DNA of 64,000 nt from Ehretia macrophylla (taxonomy: Eukaryota; Streptophyta; Magnoliopsida; Boraginales; Ehretiaceae). How positions within the stretch are numbered: position 1 is the stretch's first letter; each line of letters opens with the position of its first letter. Made by a program: the position numbers and the translations under genes. The notes beneath the pieces are model-generated. The model was not told the DNA's origin. It saw only the letters and a program-made list of their open reading frames with translations, and made no database searches. Of the stretch, positions 48,090-61,376 are shown piece by piece. The DNA is taken from positions 78,322,325-78,386,324 of the forward strand of contig CM075764.1 in assembly GCA_037974665.1 (NCBI GenBank), in the 5' to 3' direction.

Positions 48090-49945
48090 TCTCACGGCCC
48101 TAATACGACCCCACTTATGATCAGTTAGGATGCGCCGAAATTTCGGTATTACAACGTCTGTAATATGGATAACAAAACTCTAAACCAGTTCTTTATAAAC
48201 ACTTCACAACCAACTACAACTCTGGCAACAAACAATACATTCAACCATTTCAAAAACCATCCATACAACATTCCAACCACAAGACATATGCCTCCGTCTC
48301 AACATTATACATCAAGCTATACCATACATATGCAAAATAGATAATAAAGCTAGTCTAGCAACCTATTCATATTCCAGAAGAAAGACAACTAAACTAGCAT
48401 TATACAATCCACTATCTTTAAGTTGAGTTATACAATACAAACTTCAAAGCTTAATACAATACAACATGCTACATAATTCAAGACAACATAATGAGCACTC
48501 CAACATAGACATCAAGGATAAGATTTTGGCACATTGGACTCATCAACAAAAGGCCCGTACTCGGCTTCCTGAGGAACGTACCCAGAGTCCTGCTTAGTTA
48601 TACCAAAAAGGTCAGCAAAGAGGGTGAGCTTATATATAACAAAGCTCAGCGAGAGTTCAATAGGAAGTTTTAGAAACACTTTCATTTGGAAAACACCCTA
48701 GAAGCAACGAACACTATAAACACCAACAACAACACAATTAAAGCAACACAATTAACCAAACATTAGAGAAATGATACACTAGCTGGTGTAGCTCTACACG
48801 CCATCACGATCTCAACCAACTTCTTATAACGCCCACTGATACATTTTGAAAGCACCTCAACCTAGACCCACACTCCATGATCATTATCCGACCACACGAG
48901 ATAGGTGATAACACATGATAATTGTGCCAATTTCAACCCGGCAAGCCCGATACCGCCCGAGAATTGACACACACTATCATGACTCACAATAGTTAACACT
49001 CAACACTTAACACTTAATATTCTGAGAGAACAACAAAGTAGGTTGTCTCCCGACACTTCAACAATCAACAATCAATAAGACAACACTTCAACAATCAACA
49101 ACTAAACAATTCCAAAACATCAAAGTGAGATGACAAAGTAGGCCACCCGGACTCAACACACACTTCAACACACAGTCAAACCTGAGCCTACTTAACACCA
49201 ATCCACATTTCAACCTCCCAAATAACACCCAACAGTTAAAGACATCACTTAGCCAAATCAAAGAAAGACAACCCAAACTTCTAAACAACATAACTAACAA
49301 TCTAGCAATCAAACAACCCCGAACCTTTTCCTACCACCTAACCACTCAAGCAACTACATAAACCCCCTCATAAACCAACCAAAAGCCATTCAAACTAAGC
49401 CCAACAAGTCCAAAAATGACAATGCACCAAGGCTGAAATTTTTGACTTTCTCTATGGCATTCAAATTGAAAATTTAGCATTACAACATTACTACACAAAA
49501 ATTAACAAGTCTATAGAAGCAACTACAACATGAAAACAACTACTACAACTACATTTATTCAAAATATAATCCAAATTATCAATTTAATACATGAAAAATA
49601 AAAATACATGTTGCTACCATTTAAAATGGCTACAATTACACTAAGTTGGTCTGTATCACCTATCTAGCAATAATCTAAAAGCAATTTGACAAAACAACAA
49701 CTATAGATGCATCAACAAAAATTTGACATAAACTTTAAAAAAATGATCTAGTTTTTCCCTCACCTTTGATCCAAAGCAATGATAGAAATAGGTAGAATAG
49801 GTGTCCAACAAGCAAAAACAAGCTTTGAATGAAGTAATTTGGCTTTGAAATGAAGATTCTATGTGAAATTTTCTTTGAAAACCTAACTAAAAATGTTTCT
49901 TCTTCCTCCTAGGAGCACACGGCAATGTGTGTGAGAAAGGAATAT
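48090..49945 (-). mobile_element. long LTR, family A, partial, minus orientation
   Basis: Reads as the reverse complement of the solo LTR at 53098-55363 (shared: accccacttatgatcag, aacgtctgtaatatgga, ggatcaaaggtgag). It covers the LTR except its first part. It joins the LINE on the left and the leader of the LTR element at 50388 on the right. Confidence 0.85.
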
Positions 49946-50387
49946 GTTTGCATTTGTTGGTTCCTGCCCTGGCGGAACATTTCCGGCTACCCCAGCATCC
50001 TGCCTAGGTACATTCTGCCTAGGAGCTTCCTCCGGCTGCCTTTTCGGCCTTCCCTCCTCGTCTCAATACTAGAAGAGTCCAATGTTATAATAGGCAAATA
50101 GATGACACAAAAGATAACTTATTCATATTTCAAACACCTTGTACACATAAGACAACATATAAAGCACTTAACATGCATCAAACACTAAACCTTTCATATT
50201 CACACAATATCATACATTAGATACTTCTTTTACATGCTAGTATGTTCTTCACTTAAACAATTATTCACTTAGACAATTAAACAATCACATAATCACGCAA
50301 TTCAACTTTCACATAAGGACTACTACCCCACATACCGAGGAACTTAACTCGGCTTCATGCATTCAAATAGCTTTGATACCACCTAAA
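49946..50387 (-). other. LTR-element leader with PBS (fossil)
   Basis: On the minus strand TGGTATCAAAG starts at 50381, six bases after the LTR end at 50388: a Met-type PBS with one difference. A short Arg/Gly-rich coding remnant further in (about 49990-50065) could be a gag start. Confidence 0.6.
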
Positions 50388-52920
50388 TGTAACGTCTCGA
50401 ACCCAACCCTACGCTACAGGTCAAGTTCGGACTCGGTACACAGACAGAGTCTCCTTTGTACTGTGGACTAACTGATACCTACAAACAATCATATATAACC
50501 ACCAATTCAAATCCCAACCTTCTCATACAATTCCATCCTCCAACAACAACACACAACAACTCCTCAAGGTCATCCGAGCCTTGGAACTCAACAAAAGTAT
50601 ACCATACAAGCATGCAAGACATATTTATAGCAACTATAAAACATAACTTACTTGTCTTACCACTATAATTATAATTTCAAGTCATTCTTATAGATGAAGT
50701 TCAACATTCAACCTACTTAGCACACAAGCATGCAATCGAAAGCAGTAAGGTCTATTATCAGTTATTATATGCCAACTACTATACCATCGAGTCATACAAG
50801 ATAACAACTTTGTTACAACTACCAAATCTATCACCAATATATACAAGACCACAAGGGTCCCAAAATGAACAATAAACAACATCTTCACATAGTCTGCACA
50901 TAACATCCAACCTCAGCACACAAGTAATCACAGAAGTTGATCTACTTGAACTTCTTCTTCTTCCTCTACAACTACAAGCTGAGGATTCACCTCAGCCCCT
51001 CCTGAAACATGTTAAAAGATGAGTGAGCAACAAAGTTGCCCAGCGAGGGAGGAGATATAGTAAACCGGGGTGTTTTCGCAAATGGTTTTCGTGCAATGCA
51101 ACAAAGACAATACATAAGTAATACAATGAAACAAGCTAATTGAACAAGTATTTAAACATATTCTAAAAAGGATACGGTTCATCTTCTTGTCTTCAATCTC
51201 AATCCACGAACCATGATCTTCAAGCAAATACCGCCAAACCCCTTATTCCTCCAAATGGGGTACTTTGGATGTACCCCGATCCTACGACCCATTTCTCCCG
51301 AGTTAGGTCCATATGCCCCAACGAGGTGAACCACGCCTCTAGGGTAGTGGAGTATACTCAGCGAGAAAGTGAATAGGTACCATGGTAGTCGAGCTAGACT
51401 GACAGCCCGACGTTGCCCGGAGTTTCTTGACATTACCATGTCCAAGAAGGTTACGCAACCCCGAATCATGTTCACGAGAATCAAGAATCTTAATAATCAC
51501 ATAAGAGGGACGACAAAGTAGGTCGCCCTCGTAGTTAATCATAATATAAGCTTTTACACATGAATTAACCGTATAAACACAAAGGGGTAAATATCATATT
51601 TTCCACAAAACTCCACAATTAGCTTGAATATACCTTAGACATGTATTTAGACACATAATAAGCAACTACAAGCTCATACAAGCACTAAGGCATCCAATTT
51701 TCACATTTTCCCCTTTGACAATTAGACAATTTTACTTCCATACGAAATTCAAGGCTCCAATTCTTTAAATCAACCATACTACATCCCTAAGGATACCAAA
51801 AGACACATATCTAAGCCCTAAAAACTAGCTTTAGATACAAAAGCTCAGGAAGGCCCCGAGTAGGTTTTAACTATAACTACCTTAACCGCCTCCAAATTAA
51901 TGCAACGAAAGCACCAAAAGTGCTTTCATGCCCCATAGATACATAATCTAAAGTTCAAACGTGCCCGGATTACGTTTTATGAAAAATCTCTTTCTAATTT
52001 TTAGCTAAATTCGCATTTTAACTTAATTTCGGGCAAATTAGCTACACACGAGCATTCAACTAGTTTCAATAATACCTAAAGCACCTATAAGTAGCATCAA
52101 TTCCATCTAAATAGAAATTTAAAGCAAAACCCTAGATTTAGGGACTATTCATTGTCTCTTTCACGTGATTCATGCATTCAACCATTCTAATTGCTATCAA
52201 GCTTCAAAAGAGAGCTCCACGAGTTCTAGAGGATGTATTTCAAGCAATAATCACCAATTCCATAGCTATAATCAATAATACAAGAAATTCAAATATTTGA
52301 CATAAATATAAACATGGAAAATATGCAAGCTCCCTCACAATCTTAGGTGTAGAAGCTTTGTAGAAGACTCTAGGATGCTCAAAATCTCTCCAAGACTCAA
52401 GCTAGATGTCCAACTTGGCAAGATTGATGAAGCTTCCTCCTTCTTTTTTGCTTGAAGGGCCGACGGGTTCCAATGGGGTTTTAGGAGGGTTTGGTTGTTT
52501 TATTTTTGCTAAGTATATATTATATGTATATGTATATGTATAATAGCTATAGATATTATATGTATAGATATTAATGGTCAATTATCTAAGTATATTGGTC
52601 AACTAGTCCTTAAAACTTCAATTAAAACTAACTATTTAAATTCCAACACTATTCTAATGTTTTACTATTCATACGAACCAAGTTTCATTTTTCTAACGCA
52701 TGTTCCCGACCTCCAAAGCTCAAAACCTCAAGTTCCTGATTCCTTTTATAAGTCATACTATCTAGGAAAAATTCTAATCTGAGCAAATTAGACAGTCAGT
52801 TTTCTTATGAATAGTGACCATCAAGAAAGCATATTTAAACAATAATTAAAGCACATTAAAATGCACAAAGAAATATGCAATAGTTATGTATGAATATGAT
52901 GCAAACTTTCGGGCGTTACA
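50388..52920 (-). repeat. long LTR, family B, minus orientation
   Basis: 2533 bp, on the minus strand from TGTAACGCCCGAAAG (52920) to TTCGAGACGTTACA (50388). It is followed by a PBS, which identifies it as a 5' LTR. It shares general layout with family A but not close sequence identity. The LINE resumes at 52921. Confidence 0.82.
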
Positions 52921-53097
52921 CCGACCGAGTAGCGATTACCTATTTTAGGTTCTTTAATGCCTGGACAAAGAATTGCGAGTTTAGGAATGTGGTTGTTACG
53001 TCATGGAATAGTGTTATTTCTGGGACCCCTTTGTTTATCCTTTATCAGAAGCAAAAATTGTTAAACTCCAGGCTTGAAGACTTTAATAGGGAGCATT

Positions 53098-55363
53098 TGT
53101 GAGACCCCGAATTTGCCTTATTTGTTATTTTAAATGCCAATATAAATGATATATATATATGAATTTATATGGGATATTAGGTGATTATATATTGATTGTG
53201 CATTTAAAACACATTTGTAAAACAAATACTGTGACTTTTCAACTTCTTTTACAAAATTGAGTTTTATACCCTAGTTGTATGTATATGTATGCATATATTA
53301 AATGTTCTCAACTAAATAATAGTCTACTAAATTTAGTATCTAAGTTAGATAGTAGAAATAATACTATTTTTGGCTAAAAACAACTAAAATAACAAATGTT
53401 GTCAACTTTGACCAAGTTGTTTTGCTTTTACTTTGCTTATAAGATTACTACACACATTAAAACAAAACAAAAATACCTCACAAAACACACACATAGCCAT
53501 GAACCTTGAGGAAGAAGGATAAGCCATTTTTGCTTAGGTTTTCAAGAAAAATTTCAAAGCAAACTTCATTTCTAGGCCAAATCTTTTCATTTCGGGCTAG
53601 ATTTTGCTTGTTGGGCACTTGTTCTACCTATTTCTAACCTTGCTTGGGATCAAAGGTGAGTGAAAAACTATATCTTTTTATTAAAAAAGTTTGTGTCAAT
53701 TTTTAGTTGATGCATTTGTAGTTATTATTTTGTTAAATTGATGTTAGATTATTGCTAAGTAGATGACAAGGACCAACTTAGTGTATTTGTGGCCATTTTA
53801 AACAGTAGTAGCATGTATTTTTATTTTCCAAGTATTTAAATTGATAATTTGGCTTATATTTGAATAATTGTAGTTGTAGTAGTTGAAATTGAGTTGTAGT
53901 TGCTTCTGTAGGCTTGTTAATTATTGTGTAGTAATGTTGTAATGCCAAATTTTCAATTTGAATGCCATAGCAAAAGTTGAAAAAATCAGCCTTGAATGCA
54001 TGACCATTTTTAGCTTGTTGGGCTTGTTTTAGGTGGCTTTTGGTTGGTTTCCAAGGGGGTTAAAGTAGTTGCTTGAGTGGTTGAGTTGTAGGAAAAGGTT
54101 CGGGGGTTGTTTGATTGCTAGATTGTTAGTTATGTTGTTTGGAATATTGAGTAGTCTTTCTTTAAAATGCCTAAGTGTTGTCTTTAATTTTTTGGTAGTA
54201 TTTGTGTAGTTGATACTTGGGTTGGTGTTGAGTAGGCTCAGGTTTGAATGTATGTTGAAATGTGTGTTAAGTTGGGTAGCCTACTTTGTCATCTAACTTG
54301 GGTGTCTTAGTTGTTTTGTTAATGTTATGTTGATTGTTGAAGTGTTATTTAATTGATGTTGAATGTTGAAGTGTCGGGAGATAGGAAACCTAATTTGTTG
54401 TTCTCTCGGAATATAATATGTTAAGTGTTGTCGGTTGTAAGCCATGGTAATGTTGTGTCACCTCGGGCGGTGTTCGGCTTGTCGGGTTGCTGGTACAACT
54501 ATCATGTGTTACCCCTATCTCGTGTGGTCAGAGAATGATCATGGAGTGTGGGGCTAGTTAAGGTACTTTCGGAATGTATCAATGGGCGTTATAAGAAGTT
54601 GGTTGAGATTGTGATGGCGTATGGAGCTATATCAACTAGTGTATCCTTTCTCAATGGAATGGTTATTTATGTTGCTTAAATTGAATTGGTGTTGTTGATG
54701 AGATTTATTGAATGTTATTGTTACTAAGGTGTTTTCCCTAGTGGTAAAGAAAGTGTTTCCAAAATATCCTACTGAACCCTCATTGAGCTTTGTATTGTAT
54801 AAGCTTACCCTCTTTGCTGACTTTTAGGTGTTACTGAGCTGGACTTAGGGTACGTTCCTCAAGAGGCTGAGAATGAACAATATGTGGATGAGTCCAATGT
54901 GCAAGAGTCTTATCCATGATGTCTTTGTTGGAGTGCTATTTTTGTTGTCTTGAATTATAGAACAAGATGTATTGTATTTACTTTGGAGTTTGTATTGTAT
55001 AACATACTATAAAGACAGTGAATTGTATAATGCTAGTTTAGTTGTCTTTCTTTTGGAATATGAATAGGTTGCTAGACTAGCTTTATATCTGTTATGCATA
55101 TGTATAGTATAGCCTGATGTATGTTGTTGAGACGAAGGCATATGTCTTGTTGTTGGCATGTTGTATGATTGGTTAACGAATGGTGTTGGATATGTTGTAT
55201 GTTGGTGAAATGGTTGTTGGAGTTGTTGTCAAAGTTGTAATTGGTTGTGTGATGTTTATAAAGGATTGGTTTAGAGTCCTGTTGTCCATATTACAGACGT
55301 TATATTGCCAAAATTCCGCTGCGTCCTGACTGATCATAAGTGGGGTCGAGTTGGGGCGTGACA
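53098..55363 (+). mobile_element. solo LTR, family A, with 5-bp target duplication
   Basis: 2266 bp, TGTGAGACCCCG to GGGGCGTGACA, flanked by GCATT (53093-53097) and ACATT (55364-55368), one mismatch. LINE ORF2 coding is continuous across the two sides, which confirms the borders. No PBS or internal domain, so a solo LTR left by LTR-LTR recombination. Confidence 0.92.
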
Positions 55364-57000
55364 ACATTTCTCCTTCCCGTCTAAGCGTGTGGCTACAATC
55401 AAGGATAAACTGAAACAATTTTCAATCTAGTTTGTTGCAAAGGGTTGTTTCAGCTGATTTGAGGAATGAGAAGAACTTATTACTCCGTGATCTTGAGTTT
55501 TTCTCCAATGCCAAAGAAGACATTCTCAGGCAAAAATCTCAGGTTACTTGGCTTCGCCATGAGGATTCCAATACTGCATTTTTTTCACAAGTTTGCTCGT
55601 GGTGGAGTGGCTAGAAATTCTATCTCTAAAGTTCAATTGGATGATGGTTTGTGGCTTGCTGATGAGACTCAGATCAGGAATCATATTCTTGACTATTTTA
55701 CCTCTCTTTTGGGTTCGCCTAGCACCTCTATAGATGACTTTTTCTTCTAGGACATTTGTCTACTCTTGCATAACTCTCTTACGAATGTTGAAGGTGATTT
55801 CTTGACTCGAAGTATTTCCTGTGATGAGATCAAAAGAACTTTGTTTTCCATCGACGACAACAAGAGCCCTGGACCGGATGGTTTTAATGTGCGGTTCTAC
55901 CAGTCTATATGGGATGTGGTTGGTCTGGACTTTTGCAAAGTTGTTTAGTTATTCTTTCGCCCTTGTAATCTTCTTTGTGTGGTGAATGCTACCCTGATCA
56001 TACTTGTTCCCAAGATTCGAGACCCTTGTATTATCAAAGATTATCGTCCTATTTCTTGCTGCAACACAATGTATAAATGCATCACTAAGATCTTTGCAAA
56101 TCGTATGAGGCCCTACCTTGGAGCCCTCATTTCTCAAAATCAATCAACATTCGTTGAAGGGAGGCAAATTTTGGACAACATTTTTGTGGCCCAAGAGATT
56201 GTTTGTAATTATGGTAGATAGAGAATTAGTCCAAGATGCACCATTAAAGTTGACATCATGAAGGCCTTTGACTCTGTCAGGTAGGATTTCATTCTTAAAG
56301 TTCTTCGGGCCTTGAACTTCCCAGAGCTTTTTGTTTCTTGGATTGAGGCTTGTATTACCAACCCTCACTTTTCTATTGCCATCAACGGTGACTTCATTGG
56401 CTATTTCAAGGGTGTTAAAGGGCTCCAGCAGGGAAACCCTTTATCCCCATCCCTTTATGTCATCGGTATGGAGGTGCTTACTTGTATCCTCAATAGAATG
56501 AGCGTTCATAATGATTTATCCTTTCATCCAAGATGCCGGAGATTATGACTGAATCATATGGTTTTTGCTGACGACCTTTTGATCTTTGCTCGTGCGGATT
56601 GTGCCTCTATTAAAGCTATCAAGATGTCCCTTGACTTGTTTTATTGCTTGTTTGGTCTTCGAGCCAACCAGAGCAAGCGTTGTACGTTTATTGCAGGCTG
56701 CACTGGAGACATTATTGTAATTATTTGACATCTTCAGATTCCAAGAGGGTAGCTTGCCTATTCGGTATTTAGGCCTACCTCTTATTTTAGGTAGGTTAAC
56801 TTCTAATGCTTGCAAGGTGCTTATTGATAAAATCCTTGGGATGATCAATCACTGGGCTTCAAAGTGGCTTTCCTTTGTAGGGCGATTGCAGCTTATAAAG
56901 TCTGTTCTCATAGGTATCCAATCTTTTTGGGCTTCTTCAATTGCATATCCTATTTGTGTTCTAAATGATGAATTCTTGTAGTTCCATTCTTCCTTTATCA

Positions 57001-57104
57001 TGTGAACAATTGTCCATATTATTATTATTCTAATATATATTTGGGTAATCTAAAAAACTATCCTTTGAGATTCAATTTGGTTGTTGTGGATTTGAAGTTA
57101 ATCT
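57001..57104. other. short unassigned spacer after the LINE
   Basis: AT-rich; no LINE domain, gene or A tail recognised. Confidence 0.4.
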
Positions 57105-58140
57105 TGTTGGAGCATATGCCCTAAAAGCTAATTTGTTACAATTTTAGGACATGATATTTTTTATTATTTAATTAGCTAATGGGAAATTTATTTAAATTAT
57201 AATTAATGTGTTAATTAATATTTAAATAAAGTCCTTAAGATTATCTTATAGATCTTATTCTTAAGTTGTTAAAAATATGAGTGACGAGATCTATAACGAA
57301 AAAAAAATCCTAGAATAAGTCCCCGATCGTAAGATAAATTAATTGGGCGTTAGTTCATCTGGATAGATTGGAGTACAGTCTACTACCTCGATTAATATGA
57401 GATATTAATGGTGAGGGCAATGAGTCTCATATTGTATTAGTATATGTATAAGTACTTGTTAGGAATAAGTGACTGAACATGACCGATCATATAAAAAATT
57501 GCATAGATGGTCAATAATTTGTTATATACTATAATTGCATAATTAGTCCTTAGATTTGAGACAACATAGTTATCTTGTGTATGAGATACCATAGTTTGCT
57601 ATGTGATCTATTACTTAAGTAACCGAAAATCCTTGGTCGAGGTGGAATAGTGAAAGTCGTTCCACAATTCATTGACAAATTAATAATTAATTAGATTTGG
57701 TCATATAATTAAGAAAGTGAGTTTGACATCTCTATTCATGACTCTTACTTAATCGGGACGGTAGACGAAATGAATTGATTATGCGATAATTATAACTTAT
57801 AGGGTTCGATTTTACTTCATCATTAATTGGGTAGTAGTGATACACTACTAGGTATCACTCATGACTTGCATAAAAATTAATTAGAGAAGTTCTAATTAAA
57901 TATTAATTGGATTAATATTTTTCATTGCCAATTAATTATGAACGCAAGAGGTCATACACAAAAGAGATTTAGAAATTAGTCAGCGAGAAAAATTAAATTA
58001 AATATTAGAGTGTCTAATTATTTAATTGGAAGAGATTCAGAAATTAGTATTGAACATATCCTAGAACCAAATATCCAATGCATTATAATGATTATCCCTA
58101 AAAGTCCATATGCATTGTAAGAGAGATAAGATCATGTAGT
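57105..58140 (+). mobile_element. Copia-type LTR-like sequence
   Basis: Starts TGTTGGAGCATATGCC, as many Copia LTRs do, followed by about 1 kb of AT-rich, stop-filled sequence with phrases such as aattaattaggagaag-type runs. The right end is uncertain, and no PBS was found. Confidence 0.5.
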
Positions 58141-58149
58141 TCACGAACA

Positions 58150-59370
58150 CAATCCATCAAATAGTCATGATAAACATTTAGTGTGTGTGTGTGTGATGGA
58201 GAGACATTTGAATTTTTTTTTGTTTCAATGTTTTAATGAGATTTTTAAGAAATGATTGAAACAAGCATACAAGTATGTAACAACCATCAAATCGGGTTTA
58301 GATGTATTTAGATAAAATAGGCTTCAATCATACCTTTATATTTATTTTTATCAACCTATTTACTTTTTTCACATTTGTTGAGTATGGTTGATGTATCCAT
58401 TTGATTCCCGACTTATTTAGAATGATCAAGTCCAAACTTCTAACATCTTGATAGATTTTGATTAATGCATTAGCAATTGGTTGTTCTTGATTTGATATTG
58501 GTTGTTTTTCCTCTTTTAGAATTGGTTTTACTTCTTGATTGGATAAATCCTTTGAAGCACTAGAAGACCCATTTTCTTTAGGTTTTGATGTGGTAGGTTC
58601 ATCTTGATTTCATCTTCTTGAGTACTTACGCTATCATCATTCTTTCTCAGTGCAAAGGGATTAAAATCATCAAAGTTCTCATGCATTTCATAAGTTCATG
58701 AAGTAAAAAATGATCAAGAGCATAATCCATCAAGAAGTCATGATAATCATTTTAGTAAAGTGATGGAGAGATAATTCAAGTTTTTCTTTTACAATGCTCT
58801 AATGAAAATTTTGGAGTAATATCACAATCAAGTTCACACGAGCATTGCTATCATTATGTTAGAGGCAATTGAATGTAATATATTATTAAACATACCTCTA
58901 TGCTTCTTCTTGTCAACTAATATACCTTTTCTTGTCTTTGTAGAGCTTGGTTGATCTACTCGTTTGAGTTCTTGATTGCTTCGGTATGAACAAGTACAAA
59001 CTTCTTGGATTGATTCCTTTGTGATCTTCGATTTGACTTATGAATGTGCCTTCTTGATTTGTAATGCGAGGAAGAAATTTGACTTTCCCTTCATTTGCTC
59101 AATTTAAATTACATGCTTTAAGGAATTATTCTCTCATTGAGATGCATTAGATGCACCAATATCTTTTCAAGATGAAATCAAAATAAAACTCAAGCAAGCG
59201 TGCTCTTTTTATATCATAATCAAGTATTGTTATTGTCATTTATAAGATTGAGAATTTTCAAGATTCATGATAAACTCCATGTGTGTGTATGATAAAGAGA
59301 AGCCATATATTTCAAATATTGCAATTTTCACACATTTTCAATATTTCAATGAGCCATGTAAAAATTGATC
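58150..59370. repeat. degenerate tandem repeat, about 0.55 kb unit, two to three copies
   Basis: Similar blocks start near 58150, 58727 and 59268 (catgataa, gatggagag or gataaagag, then attTcaa and aatgag). The first two also share the phrase caagt(c/a)caaacttct about 290 bp later. The copies are diverged. Confidence 0.6.
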
Positions 59371-59878
59371 TTATATGTCACTGCATTAAGCACATATCAT
59401 TTCCCAACACTTTGTTTAATGTTTTCCTACCATTGAAAAATGTGGATAACATTTCTTGAAGTTCTTCAATATTTTTCCTCATTACTCTACTTCTTCTCTA
59501 AATGAAGTAATAACATTTAAGTCAAGAAAAGAGCAAATTATGTCATTCCTCTTTTGGGCATCAAAAGATCATATTCACTTATTCTTTCAACCCATTTCTT
59601 TCTTTCATTAATTAAATATTATCATTTTAAGTAACTATAGAATCAAACTCATAAGTTGCATCCCATTTTATCATGCATGTCATTCAACAATTCAACCATT
59701 TATTTTGCACTTGCAACAATTATCACATTCAACATTTGATAATATCAAACTCAAGTATGATTCATTTGTAAGATATTCATCTTTCTAAACGCTTCACATG
59801 ACATTCATACATGAGTATTCATTCATTCAATTTAATTTTATACCATAAAATTTGAACAAAAGAACTTGATTCATGGGT

Positions 59879-60470
59879 CTTATGGGTCACATGGGTAATA
59901 ATGTTCTTCTAACTTCTATCTTCCACCACTATAAGCTAGTTCGTCTTCTTCTTTGTCTATCTTTTGAATTTTAACATTAGACATGTATATCATCAAAATC
60001 TCCCAAACCTCACTTTCATGTTCATAATCTTCTCCATCAATGTTCATTTCATCTTCCTCAAATGAGAACCGTTTCTTAGTTTTCTCAATATTATCTTTTA
60101 ACATTCTTTAGAAGCATCTCAAATTCATTTTCACTAAAATGTCTTCCATTGTGCCAATGTATTCCTTATCCTTATGGTTCACATGGGTAATAATGTTCTT
60201 CTAACTTCTATCTTCCACCACTATAAGCTAGTTCATCTTCTTCTTTATCTATCTTTTGAATTTTAACACTAATGAGACATGTATATAATCAAAATCTCTC
60301 AAACCTCACTTTCATGTTCATAATCTTCTCCATCAATGTTCATTTCATCTTCCTCAAATGAGAACCGTTTCTTAGTTTTCTCAATATTATCTTTTAATAT
60401 TCTTTAGAAGCACCTCAAATTCATTTTCACTAAAATGTCTTCCATTGTACCAATGTATTCCCTATCCTTT
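59879..60470. repeat. tandem duplication, 292-bp unit, two copies
   Basis: Copies at 59879-60170 and 60171-60470 are nearly identical (cacatgggtaataatgttc; ccaccactataagctagtt; gagaaccgtttcttagtttt). It lies within the gag fossil. The high identity indicates a duplication younger than the fossil's general decay. Confidence 0.92.
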
Positions 60471-61376
60471 TGGATGTATCTCTTATTCAAATATCAAGTA
60501 TGGCATAACTCATCCAATTGAAGGAATTCTAAAAAAATGAATATTCTAGCCAAGATTATTTCACAAATCAACAAATCATCATTACAAGGAATTGTCTATC
60601 CTCATTTGACTTTTCTTGCCAAGATTATCACATTTAGCATAGTCCTTTTCACTCAATTATCAAATAATGCATCATCTTTTTCAATTTCAATCACATATGT
60701 ATAATATCACATAGTTGACTATTCAAGTTGAATTTTAAACCATTCTCAAGAAGCACATAAGAAAAGAAATAATTTCAAGGTTACCCGAGTTTTTTTTATC
60801 TCAATGATCTTGCTTTTTTCATAAGTTTCATCATCATCTTCTTTGGTGTTGTTTGACATTCCTACAACAAAGCAAGATCTAGGTACCTATCTTTAATTGG
60901 GTCCTCGAGGGTGAGTTTCATTTGTTATGGCTTTAACAATCCATTTGTGTGTTAGCCACCATGGAACTTTTGATCCTCTATCAAACAATTTTCTATAATG
61001 ACAATATGATACAATATGTCCTTTTTCTATCACAATATGTACAAGGATGTTCATGTACTTTAGATGTAGATGCTATGTTCGTTCTTGGACTTTTGAGAGA
61101 ATGATTTTTATTTTTCAAAATCTTTTGACTACTACATGGTTTGAGTTTTATAACACATTGATTACATGCCATGTATTTTCAGTCATGCATAGAATCTAAT
61201 TCCTCTTTCTCTTTGCTAGATTTTGTCATACTCATGTTTAATTCATCATTTTCATTCATCAAATGAGATACTTCATTTTTTAACACACTCTTTCTATCAT
61301 TCAAAGATGTATCAAGCTCATGTTGTTTTTCAATAAGTAGAGCATTTTTCTTTTCAAACTTATTTCTCTCAAATAA

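Larger units (their letters stand above)
48003..56998 (+). pseudogene. LINE ORF2 (endonuclease-reverse transcriptase), interrupted
   Basis: ORF2 starts MKFLLWNIRGMNKSSKQREL, the N-terminus of an APE-type endonuclease. Its first 29 codons end at an LTR insertion (48090). The frame resumes at 52921 with FRFFNAWTKNCEF, and roughly 200 codons of the endonuclease are missing between. A solo LTR sits at 53098-55363. RT follows: YRPISCCNTMYK (about 56040), VDIMKAFDSV (about 56248), LQQGNPLSPSL (about 56420), FADDLLIFAR (about 56562) and RYLGLPLILG (about 56763). Several in-frame stops and shifts (for example a TAG at 56219-56221 and TGA at 56548-56550) show it is dead. It is cut off after the RT thumb region. 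Confidence 0.88.
46470..57000 (+). mobile_element. L1-type LINE, decayed and interrupted
   Basis: A plant L1 with ORF1 (46723-48006) and ORF2 (from 48003) in plus orientation. ORF2 is split by LTR insertions at 48090-52920 and 53098-55363. The RT end is reached near 56980, after which LINE homology stops, with no RNase H, 3' UTR or A tail seen. The left limit is a guess based on the edge of the fold-back element. Not capable of movement. Confidence 0.85.
58141..61376 (-). mobile_element. Copia-type gag-region fossil, left part
   Basis: Minus-strand coding remains: a coiled-coil segment (LIEKQHELDTSLNDR, LMNENDELNMSM, about 61200-61340), then a knuckle-like CTYCDRK (about 61015-61035) and KVPWWLTHKWIVK (about 60930-60970). 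Such Lys/Glu/Asn-rich coiled coils followed by a knuckle are common in large Copia gags. Strongly decayed and rearranged; continues right of the solo LTR at 63525. Confidence 0.6.

Noticed and set aside
49088-49312. Minus-strand 74-codon frame in the family A LTR
   Set aside because: Hydrophobic low-information peptide within an LTR, not kept in the other copy at 53098-55363.
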